Source: CAZKUR01 sp964556005 (GTDB lineage Bacteria > Bacteroidota > Ignavibacteria > Ignavibacteriales > Ignavibacteriaceae). Taken from it: a stretch of 5,576 nt of DNA. The DNA is taken from the NCBI GenBank assembly GCA_964556005.1, contig CAZKUR010000151.1, forward strand, positions 1 through 5,576. The letters run 5' to 3'. Below the pieces are notes generated by a model. That model saw only the letters and a program-made list of their open reading frames with translations. It searched no databases and was not told the DNA's origin. Below are positions 1 through 5,576 of this stretch, piece by piece. The stretch's first letter is position 1. Every line of letters starts with the position of its first letter. The translations under genes were made by a program, and so were the position numbers.

Positions 1-738
1 TGGCTTTCTTTTTTTATCAACCTTTTTATGAATGTCCAAATCCTAATTTATATAGCTGCCTCTCTATTTATTTTATTTGATTACAGGAAAGCAGTAAAAA
101 AATATTATTCATCCATCGAAAGTTTAAATCTATCCTGGCTTGAATGGGTTCTTTATGCATTTGTAATAATGTGGCTGATTGATCTTACTAATTTTGTAGT
201 TTTCAGAACGATTGGAGGCAGCAAATTATTTTTCCAGTTGATGAACTTCATTTCGCTATCGATAAATTTTGTTTTTGCAAATGTTATCTTATTCAAAAGC
301 CTCAGGCATCCGGAAATTTTTGTTGAATCCGAAGAGAAAAATAAAATTAAATATGAAAAGTCAACTCTAACAAAAGACGAAAGCGAAAAATTCTTAGGAA
401 TTTTAACAGATTATATGAAAACGGAAAAGCCATATTTTACTTCTTCATTGACGGTTGGAGAACTTGCGAAAAAAATCGATATCCCGGTCAAGTATTTGTC
501 TCAAATAATAAATGAAAATTTCAATCAAAATTTCTTCGATTTTATAAACAGCTATAGAATTGAAGAAGCTAAAAATATTCTTTTGAACTCACAGGAAAAT
601 AAAAAGACTGTACTTGAAATCCTTTATGAAGTCGGCTTTAACTCAAAATCTGTGTTCAATACTGCTTTTAAAAAAAATACCGGACTTACTCCGACGCAAT
701 TTAAGAAATTAAATACTACTGCCGTTGTCTCCCAATAA
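1..738 (+). CDS. AraC-family transcriptional regulator with N-terminal membrane domain (5' partial)
   Basis: The frame is open to the left edge: nine sense codons (W-L-S-F-F-I-N-L-F) precede the first ATG at 28 and read straight into a hydrophobic helix, so that ATG is probably internal and the true start lies outside the window. Numbering from the ATG, hydrophobic segments lie near residues 2-17, 40-58 and 68-90, giving at least three membrane helices. A charged linker covers about 98-120. The C-terminal AraC/XylS DNA-binding domain spans about 118-228, with a first helix-turn-helix near 141-163 (LTVGELAKKIDIPVKYLSQI) and a second near 194-227, including the family signature around EVGFNSKSVFNTAFKK and TGLTPTQFKK. 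Known for the family: such proteins bind DNA through the two HTH motifs, and membrane-anchored versions are common in Bacteroidota and Ignavibacteria. Inferred: it senses a membrane or envelope signal. The ligand and targets are unknown; the neighbouring secreted beta-helix gene on the same strand is a possible target. No hairpin terminator is visible after its TAA. Confidence 0.9.
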   Translation, partial: WLSFFINLFMNVQILIYIAASLFILFDYRKAVKKYYSSIESLNLSWLEWVLYAFVIMWLIDLTNFVVFRTIGGSKLFFQLMNFISLSINFVFANVILFKSLRHPEIFVESEEKNKIKYEKSTLTKDESEKFLGILTDYMKTEKPYFTSSLTVGELAKKIDIPVKYLSQIINENFNQNFFDFINSYRIEEAKNILLNSQENKKTVLEILYEVGFNSKSVFNTAFKKNTGLTPTQFKKLNTTAVVSQ

Positions 739-855
739 ATTATTTTAATAAAAAGATCAAAAAAATAGTTCGATTTCCTGAGAACGGACGATAATTGACT
801 GCGTAAAAATTAGATTCGGATCATCATCTTACAAATAATTTACTCATTAATCGAA

Positions 856-861
856 GAAAGG
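856..861 (+). promoter_or_regulatory. Ribosome binding site of the beta-helix gene
   Basis: GAAAGG lies 7 bases before the ATG at 869. This is good Shine-Dalgarno spacing and supports that start, which also gives a well-formed signal peptide. Such purine-rich sites are not universal in this phylum, so its presence is a useful start marker. Confidence 0.6.
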
Positions 862-868
862 TATTACG

Positions 869-2311
869 ATGAAAACGTGGTCAACAGGAACTTTGTTCAT
901 CTTGTTTCTTTTATTTGCTGTAACGGTAAATTATGGAAGGACGTTAAAAGTGCCGGATGAATTTTCATCCATCCAAGCTGCAATTGATTCTTCTCAAAAC
1001 GGAGATACGGTTTTAGTCGCACCCGGGACTTATTATGAAAATATTAATTTTTCCGGTAAAAATATTATTGTCGCCAGTTATTTCATTCTCAATCAAGATT
1101 TTTCATACATTCAAAACACAGTTATTGACGGCAGTCAGCCTGTTCAGCCGGATACCGCAAGTTGTGTTTTAATTGTATCCGGCGAGGATTCTACAGCCGT
1201 ACTTGAAGGTTTTACACTCACCGGCGGAAAAGGTACCAGATGGACAGATGAACACGGTGCCGGCGTTTACAGAGAAGGCGGGGGAATTCTAATTACATTA
1301 TCGTCTCCCACAATTAGGAATAATTTAATTAAAAACAATGAAGCTATAAATAAAACTAATGTTACAAGCGCGGGCGGCGGTGGTATGCGATGCGGAGATG
1401 CAAACCCGGTGATCGAGAATAATATTATCTTGAATAATCAGGGGCATTACGGTCCCGGTATTGTAATGAATTATGCGACAGGCACAATCAGAAATAATAT
1501 TATTGCTTACAACAGCGGCGGAGAAGATTATGGCGGAGGTGGAATTTGGTCGTATGCTGCCGGCAGAACAATTATTGAAAACAACACGATTGTTTATAAT
1601 TCCGTATCCGGTTCGGGTACAGCAGGAGGAAAAGGCGGTGGAATATTGGTGTGGAGTACGACAATTGACGCAAAGAATAATATAGTTTGGGGTAATACAC
1701 AGAATACGGGAGGACAGATTGCACTGCTTTCCGCCGGCAATTCAAGCGTCACTTATTCGGATGTTGAAGGCGGGATGAGCGGCAACGGCAATATTGATTA
1801 TGATCCTTTGTTTAGTCAAAATAATTTTCAATTATCGGATTCGTCGCAATGCATTGATGCAGGGGATTCTTCATTGATTTATAATGACCCGGAAGATAGT
1901 ATGAACCCCGGTTATGCCGAATTTCCATCGCTGGGTACTATTAGGAATGATATGGGCGCATTCGGAGGACCTCACAGGGACTTATTTTACGAATCTACTA
2001 CCGAAATTAAGGGGAGTCAAAATATAAATACTGTTACAGGCTTTAATCTGTATCAAAATTATCCTAATCCATTCAATCCGTCAACAATAATTCAATATGA
2101 AATTCCGGAAGATAATTTTGTAACACTTAAAATTTTTGATTCACTCGGCAGGGAAGTTGCATTACTGATTAATGATCGGCAAGCCAAAGGTTTACATAGA
2201 ATCATTTTCGATACAGGCATAAATGGAATTAAATTGTCAAGCGGTGTGTATTTATATCAATTAAAATCCGGTAGTTTTATTCAAACGAAAAAATTTATTC
2301 TACTTAAATGA
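869..2311 (+). CDS. Secreted right-handed parallel beta-helix protein with T9SS type A sorting domain
   Basis: A complete 480-residue protein. Residues 1-23 form a signal peptide: a basic start (MK), then a hydrophobic core around LFILFLLFAVTV. Residues 25-75 carry the usual opening of pectate-lyase-like/DUF1565 beta-helices (LKVPDEFSSIQAAIDSSQNG, then DTVLVAPGTYYENI). Residues 85-300 are the beta-helix, with Gly-rich turns and repeated Asn-rich rungs such as IENNIILNN and IRNNIIAYN. A short region with SQCIDAGDSS (about 326-335) and NDMGAFGGP (about 360-368) follows, as is common at the end of such helices. Residues 388-480 form the T9SS type A domain: NLYQNYPNPFNPS at 393-405, LKIFDSLGREVALL at 420-433, and SSGVYLYQLKSG...KKFILLK at the end. 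By family knowledge the protein crosses the inner membrane by Sec and the outer membrane by T9SS, where the sorting domain is removed. Related folds include polysaccharide lyases, but I see no catalytic motif I can assign, so substrate binding, adhesion or lyase activity are all possible. It follows the AraC-type gene by 130 bases and ends at its own terminator. Confidence 0.92.
   Translation: MKTWSTGTLFILFLLFAVTVNYGRTLKVPDEFSSIQAAIDSSQNGDTVLVAPGTYYENINFSGKNIIVASYFILNQDFSYIQNTVIDGSQPVQPDTASCVLIVSGEDSTAVLEGFTLTGGKGTRWTDEHGAGVYREGGGILITLSSPTIRNNLIKNNEAINKTNVTSAGGGGMRCGDANPVIENNIILNNQGHYGPGIVMNYATGTIRNNIIAYNSGGEDYGGGGIWSYAAGRTIIENNTIVYNSVSGSGTAGGKGGGILVWSTTIDAKNNIVWGNTQNTGGQIALLSAGNSSVTYSDVEGGMSGNGNIDYDPLFSQNNFQLSDSSQCIDAGDSSLIYNDPEDSMNPGYAEFPSLGTIRNDMGAFGGPHRDLFYESTTEIKGSQNINTVTGFNLYQNYPNPFNPSTIIQYEIPEDNFVTLKIFDSLGREVALLINDRQAKGLHRIIFDTGINGIKLSSGVYLYQLKSGSFIQTKKFILLK
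1313..1696 (+). repeat. Asn-rich beta-helix rungs (PbH1-like) inside the secreted protein
   Basis: Five imperfect copies of the pattern (I/A)-x-N-N-x-I-x-x-N occur at residues 149-157 (IRNNLIKNN), 182-190 (IENNIILNN), 207-215 (IRNNIIAYN), 236-244 (IENNTIVYN) and 268-276 (AKNNIVWGN). Spacing is 25 to 33 residues, with Gly-rich stretches between copies. Stacked Asn residues of this kind form the asparagine ladder of parallel beta-helices. The repeats exist at protein level; the DNA copies have diverged. Confidence 0.75.
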
Positions 2312-2330
2312 ATCGAACGATCCACTAAAG

Positions 2331-2380
2331 GAACAGCATCAATATTCTGAATCCGGAAGATGCTGTTCATGAATTTTTTT
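2331..2380 (+). terminator. Rho-independent terminator of the beta-helix gene
   Basis: A perfect 10-base inverted repeat (GAACAGCATC at 2331-2340, GATGCTGTTC at 2359-2368) encloses an 18-base loop and is followed after 5 bases by seven T (2374-2380). It begins 19 bases after the stop of the secreted beta-helix gene. There is no T-run on the other side, so it acts on + strand transcripts only. Confidence 0.75.
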
Positions 2381-2624
2381 AAATGCAATTATTTTTATTG
2401 AATTTTTGAATTATGAATTTCCCAGGCTGTCGTCCATGTTTTTCGGGATTTATTCTTCCAATCCGCCTTCTAATTTCCCAACCAAAAATTAAATTGTTTT
2501 GCTTACGGAGACGAACATAGGTTTGCCTTCCTATTTTGTGTGGTTGAACTGCTGTTCGCAATTAGTGACATAATAATTACTTGAATATATTTTATAGTTA
2601 TTCTCATAACAGTTTACTTTATTT
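2381..2624. other. Gene-poor stretch between converging units; no supported gene
   Basis: No reading frame here can be tied to a known family. The longest frame is on the - strand (2561-2379, 60 codons). It has a TTG start and no ribosome binding site, and it is rich in Arg and Lys (for example GWEIRRRIGRINPEKHGR). An overlapping ATG frame on the - strand is shorter (22 codons). Base composition is a little less AT-rich around 2415-2475 than in the flanks. It may be a decayed gene or mobile-element remnant, or plain spacer. No terminal inverted repeats or target duplications were seen. Confidence 0.35.
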
Positions 2625-2705
2625 AAAAAATAAAGCCCATCCGGCCTTTAATCATCACCATAAGCGGGTCTGATATGGTGCAGCGATCATCTGGCATGGA
2701 TGGGC
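2625..2705 (-). terminator. Long-stem structured terminator of the - strand unit
   Basis: Read on the - strand, GCCCATCC (2705-2698) pairs perfectly with GGATGGGC (2642-2635), and TTTATTTTTT (2634-2625) follows at once, the layout of an intrinsic terminator. It begins 6 bases after the TAA at 2714-2712 of the T9SS sorting-domain remnant, which fits. The 55-base interior is unusually long. It holds a second perfect 7-base hairpin (CACCATA at 2656-2662 with TATGGTG at 2674-2680 on the + strand) and a possible 3-base extension of the outer stem (GCC 2644-2646 with GGC 2693-2695). An AT hairpin (CTTTATTT at 2617-2624 with AAATAAAG at 2628-2635) overlaps the tail. A structured RNA or a dispersed palindromic repeat used as a terminator are alternatives. 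Confidence 0.6.
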
Positions 2706-2711
2706 AAAGGC

Positions 2712-3020
2712 TTATTTAATTAGAACTGTTTGTTTGGTTTGAGTATATTCTCCTTTTCCAATTCTATAAAAGTATATTCCGCACGAACGATTCGAACCGT
2801 TAAACTTTATTTCGTAATTTCCGGGTGATTTTTCTTTATCTTCAAGAGTTGCAATTTTTTCACCAAGAATATTATAAGCAATTATTCTTACATGTGTTAT
2901 TCCATTTTTAATACCGGATGGAATTGAATACTTTACTGCGGAGGTGAAGTTCAGAAGTTGAATAAAAACAATTTTATAGATTTTTTGTCTGAATGGATTT
3001 AATAGAAGATGCTTTGGGTT
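2712..3020 (-). pseudogene. Detached T9SS type A C-terminal sorting domain (gene remnant)
   Basis: The frame is open for 102 codons after a TAA at 3023-3021 and contains no Met codon, so it cannot be a normal stand-alone gene. Residues 28-102 are a clear T9SS type A sorting domain: AVKYSIPSGI (28-37), AYNILGEKIATLED (48-61), CGIYFYRIG (80-88) and a final KQTVLIK before TAA at 2714-2712. This parallels the intact domain of the + strand beta-helix protein (LKIFDSLGREVALL, SGVYLYQLKSG, KKFILLK). The usual NPFNPS...IKYSIP junction is disturbed: NPF (8-10) is separated from VKYSIP by an extra stretch starting RQKIYKIV. Inferred: this is the original 3' end of the glycosidase-like gene on the same strand, cut off by decay between 3021 and 3513. 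It could also be the tail of a different lost gene. A terminator lies just beyond it. Confidence 0.75.
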
Positions 3021-3510
3021 TTACATCTAAAATCCTCTTATCGTTTTTGTATAAATGATTTTGTAGAAGATGAGAATTGAAACAATTATACAATTGAAAA
3101 AGATGATTGAGTATCCTGCAAAATGGGTGATTTTTGAAAGCGGTGATTTAATATCAAAGTAGTTCATTTGTATAATCAATTTGAAAATAATTTCTAAGAA
3201 GAAAATTATTTTTGCGTAAACCGGAATCCTTAAAATTTAACTGCCATAGAAAATTTTGTTGCAGCTTTTTAAAGTGTTTGAGAGTATTTTTTAACCCTAA
3301 CTTTCAAGGTTGGTAACACGTTTGACATCGATTGAAGTAAGTTTAGTAATTTACTCTGGTAATCGGCTGAACTCTTTTAATAATTCTTTCCCGATTCTTT
3401 TACCTAAAATATTTCCGCCTTCGTTATCAGCTAATAATGAAGTCGTCAATATATCTTATGCGAAGCACCTGAATCTACGACAATACCGGTACCAGAATAT
3501 GAGCCAAAAT
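3021..3510 (-). pseudogene. Decayed coding stretch between glycosidase-like gene and sorting domain
   Basis: No intact gene is visible on either strand, but broken - strand protein pieces are. Directly past the stop at 3511, the frame ending with TGA at 3448-3446 reads DFGSYSGTGIVVDSGAS, which resembles the segment expected after the preceding repetitive beta region. A second frame (3455-3297) reads DILTTSLLADNEGGNILGKR and on to KEFSRLPE, then TAA at 3353-3351, then ITKLTSIDVKRVTNLES. The same frame carries stops with low coordinates 3297, 3291, 3237, 3027 and 3021 before it becomes the sorting-domain frame. Between 3236 and 3030 it is open for 69 codons and hydrophobic, including a 46-codon ATG frame (3167-3027) with a possible membrane helix but no ribosome binding site. 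I do not recognise the DILTT piece. The AT-rich sequence readily produces hydrophobic frames, so only the FGSYSG piece is well supported. A + strand frame over 3310-3630 is antisense to these and has no support. Confidence 0.5.
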
Positions 3511-5576
3511 CTATCGGTAAAGAATAATAACATTCAAGTTTACCGTCGCATTAGCTTCTATAATTATTTTGTGCCCATGATGCATAATTATTTTCGGGCC
3601 GTTTTCATCTCTTTGATTATTTGTTGTTGAAATAGCTGCACCGCTTTTTAATATAATATCGTCATAGCAATCAAAAGTACCGTTAATTGTAAGTGTTGCT
3701 CCGTTTTCAATTGTCATTTTATTTTGAAGCGACTTCGAGTTAGTTATAGTTTCATTGTAAATTAATTTGCCGCCGTATTCCACAACAGGAGCAACTTCAT
3801 AAAGATAACCTTCACCGGCAGAGTGTGTTAGCGTTTTTGTAATTTGTGTAGAAAATGTTGTGTCGAAATACCCGTCTTCAATATTTCTGAATCGGTAATT
3901 AGTATAACCGGTGACAGGCGGTGTAACTTTTACAGTAATGGATTCATTATTTTCAGTATTTAAGTTGGCTAAGAGAAAATATTTATCATCCGGATAGTTT
4001 TTATTTACAAGAAAGCCTGTATGCCAATGCATCTCATGAGCAGCTGCATGCAAACCAAGCGTCAGGTAATCGTAGTTTTGAGGTGACGGAAAAAGTTCTT
4101 TCGCTGCTGCATTGTATTTTCTCTCTATGTAATCTCCCGTGTAATTTAAATCCATTAAAGTATTCCCCAAATTTCCGTAAAGTCTTGGTACTAAATTATT
4201 ATGAATAACATTCCATAGTTCGCTATGGTTACCGTTTGCATCAACTATTGCATTTCTAAGATCATCATTTGAACTAACATCATATGTCCAGAAAAATATC
4301 CCCTTGGCACCATGCGAAAGTGCCAGCATTACTTCGGCTTTTAATTCCGAGGTATCCGGCCTCCTCCAATGATTTGGGAAGTTTTTGATGTATCCGTAAG
4401 ATTGAGCTACATAAAAAAATCCGGGTTTATAATTATATACTCTCTGTAATTCCGAACGCAGCCTTTCAAATTCTTGACTTTTAACCTCATTGCCGGGCCA
4501 ATAAAAAGGATAATCGTCGAACATCAGTATTTGTGGTTTGGCTATACGGTTAAAATATTTAAACAGGGAGTCCCCGTTTTGAATTTTAAAAGTTTGATAA
4601 AATTCAGTTATTAATGGTGCATCGCTGTCTGCATGGACAAGCGAATCAACTATATGCATAGTTGCATAGGCATCAATAGTTGAGGGTTCGTCATGTACAT
4701 ACCAGTATTTTATGTTGTTCCAGCTTGAATAACTATTTACATAAGCTTGAATAGAGTCTATAACAATATCTCGTGTTAATGGATTCATATATCGTCCCCA
4801 AGCAGCCTGATCATATACTTCAGTATAATCCACATAAAGGGTTCCAAGCGAATCATTTCCCAACCAATCCACACAAAATTGTATTCCGGTGCCGCTTACA
4901 CGATCCGAATATGTAGTATCTCCATGTGTATGCTTATTATTTTCGGAACCCCTTGAAGCAGTGATTCCGGAAATCATTGACGGGTATTGATAAGGCGCAT
5001 CAAACTTAAAATAACCGAAGCTTCCATCTTCAGGGAAATCACTAACAATCAAATTTTTAGATTGTAAAAGAGTATCGGTATAATAACTGTTTCCACCGGT
5101 TGTATATTGGTATCTTAATACAACTTTTATTCTGCATACCGGGGCAGCCGTATCGGCACTCGGGATGCGGTTAAATGCCATTCTATATCGTGCAACATAA
5201 CGGGGATATGATGGAACGAAAATTCCACTATATTTTTTCTCCTGGTAATAATTAGGGCCATAAACAAGTGAATCTCTCGGAACCGGCACTCCAACCGATG
5301 ACCAGCATTGAGTATTTTGCCATGTTGCTGTATCTCCACAAGAATGCATTACTCCCAAAACCCATTTATCAGTTTGATTTTCTTTTGACGGCCATTTTGA
5401 ATAATAAGCCCTGGCGTAATAGTTTATACCTTTAGTAGAATCATTATTCCAGGCCATAACGCTGTTGAAATTTGATAAAAAAGTCTTTGTACTTTTTTCC
5501 GCACGCCACCAAACGGCTTTGAAGCCAATATCTTTATACGAATTTTGTACTGCACCATTGGCATTGGTAGTTAAAT
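3511..5576 (-). CDS. Secreted glycosidase-like TIM-barrel protein, 5' partial, 3' end frameshifted
   Basis: The frame is open to the right edge: 39 codons precede the ATG at 5457 and read as good protein (for example DIGFKAVWWRAEKS), so that Met is internal. Numbering from it (648 residues): about 85-217 looks like a jelly-roll, carbohydrate-binding-like domain ending LGTLYVDYTEVYD. About 218-430 looks like a glycosidase-type TIM barrel, with YWYVHDEPS (251-259), QILMFDDYPFYWPG (309-322) and GAKGIFFWTYD (383-393). Glu257 in HDEP is a candidate catalytic acid, by analogy with clan GH-A-like enzymes. About 491-556 is a beta-sandwich typical of glycosidase C-termini (YFLLANLNTENNESITVKV). About 557-640 is a repetitive beta region (MTIENGATLTINGTF, IILKSGAAIS, HKIIIEANATVNL) common in T9SS cargo proteins. 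The frame then stops early, and the continuation is found in another frame. Any signal peptide lies outside the window. I cannot assign a GH family. As it stands the product lacks its T9SS sorting domain and may not be exported correctly. Confidence 0.8.
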   Translation of the reverse strand, partial: LTTNANGAVQNSYKDIGFKAVWWRAEKSTKTFLSNFNSVMAWNNDSTKGINYYARAYYSKWPSKENQTDKWVLGVMHSCGDTATWQNTQCWSSVGVPVPRDSLVYGPNYYQEKKYSGIFVPSYPRYVARYRMAFNRIPSADTAAPVCRIKVVLRYQYTTGGNSYYTDTLLQSKNLIVSDFPEDGSFGYFKFDAPYQYPSMISGITASRGSENNKHTHGDTTYSDRVSGTGIQFCVDWLGNDSLGTLYVDYTEVYDQAAWGRYMNPLTRDIVIDSIQAYVNSYSSWNNIKYWYVHDEPSTIDAYATMHIVDSLVHADSDAPLITEFYQTFKIQNGDSLFKYFNRIAKPQILMFDDYPFYWPGNEVKSQEFERLRSELQRVYNYKPGFFYVAQSYGYIKNFPNHWRRPDTSELKAEVMLALSHGAKGIFFWTYDVSSNDDLRNAIVDANGNHSELWNVIHNNLVPRLYGNLGNTLMDLNYTGDYIERKYNAAAKELFPSPQNYDYLTLGLHAAAHEMHWHTGFLVNKNYPDDKYFLLANLNTENNESITVKVTPPVTGYTNYRFRNIEDGYFDTTFSTQITKTLTHSAGEGYLYEVAPVVEYGGKLIYNETITNSKSLQNKMTIENGATLTINGTFDCYDDIILKSGAAISTTNNQRDENGPKIIMHHGHKIIIEANATVNLNVIILYR

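Noticed and set aside
795..820. TTGACT as a -35 promoter element for the beta-helix gene
   Set aside because: No acceptable -10 box lies 16-18 bases downstream, and no Bacteroidota-type TAnnTTTG box with an upstream TTG is visible in the gap.
1473..1685. 70-codon + strand frame
   Set aside because: It lies wholly inside the beta-helix gene in another frame and has no domain or ribosome binding site.
2550..2557. TGCTGTTC repeated from the terminator stem (2361-2368)
   Set aside because: An 8-base match with no flanking similarity is likely to be chance.
2635..2705. tRNA-like length and acceptor-like stem in the 71-base structure
   Set aside because: There is no T-arm consensus (no GGTTCGA-like stretch), no D-arm pattern and no 5-base anticodon stem with 7-base loop on either strand.
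2635..2705. Integron attC site
   Set aside because: The ends lack the paired RYYYAAC and GTTRRRY core sites, and no integrase or cassette array is present.
3027..3167. 46-residue - strand small membrane protein (starting MNYFDIKSPL)
   Set aside because: It has a possible membrane helix, but there is no ribosome binding site, it lies inside decayed sequence, and AT-rich DNA easily gives hydrophobic frames.
3310..3630. 106-codon + strand frame
   Set aside because: It is antisense to the end of the glycosidase-like gene and its decayed continuation, with no ribosome binding site and no recognisable family.
5127..5339. 70-codon - strand frame
   Set aside because: It lies in another frame of the glycosidase-like gene, whose own frame carries clear protein features there.

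Overview
The window is AT-rich, with no rRNA or tRNA. It most likely comes from a member of Ignavibacteria or a close relative in the Bacteroidota/Chlorobi group. The strongest clue is two type IX secretion system (T9SS) type A C-terminal sorting domains. One is intact on the + strand, with a core close to NYPNPFNPSTIIQYEIPE and an end close to LSSGVYLYQLKSG...KKFILLK. The other is detached on the - strand. A membrane-anchored AraC-type regulator and secreted beta-helix and glycosidase-like proteins fit the same group. The assignment is inferred from protein style, not from a marker gene.

Left part (1-2380, + strand): the 3' part of an AraC-family regulator with an N-terminal membrane domain runs in from the left edge. 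After a 130-base gap comes a complete 480-residue secreted right-handed beta-helix protein with a signal peptide and T9SS sorting domain. A good hairpin-plus-T-run terminator closes it.

Middle (2312-2711): a gene-poor gap between converging transcription units. It holds the + strand terminator, an unexplained stretch of about 240 bases, and a 71-base stem-bounded structure. On the - strand that structure is followed by a T-rich tail and sits 6 bases past a stop codon, so it looks like the terminator of the - strand unit.

Right part (2712-5576, - strand): a large secreted glycosidase-like gene enters from the right edge. Its main frame stays open for about 2.07 kb, then stops at 3511. The likely continuation (FGSYSGTGIVVDSGAS) lies in another frame just past the stop. 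A T9SS sorting domain without a start codon lies some 490 bases further on (3020-2712). The simplest reading is one T9SS cargo gene whose 3' end has decayed by frameshift and several stops, cutting the catalytic part from its export signal. The two exported proteins would act at or outside the cell surface, probably on polysaccharide, and the regulator could be local, but no regulatory link is visible. I see no convincing undescribed system. The broken cargo gene and the structured element are the points most worth checking.
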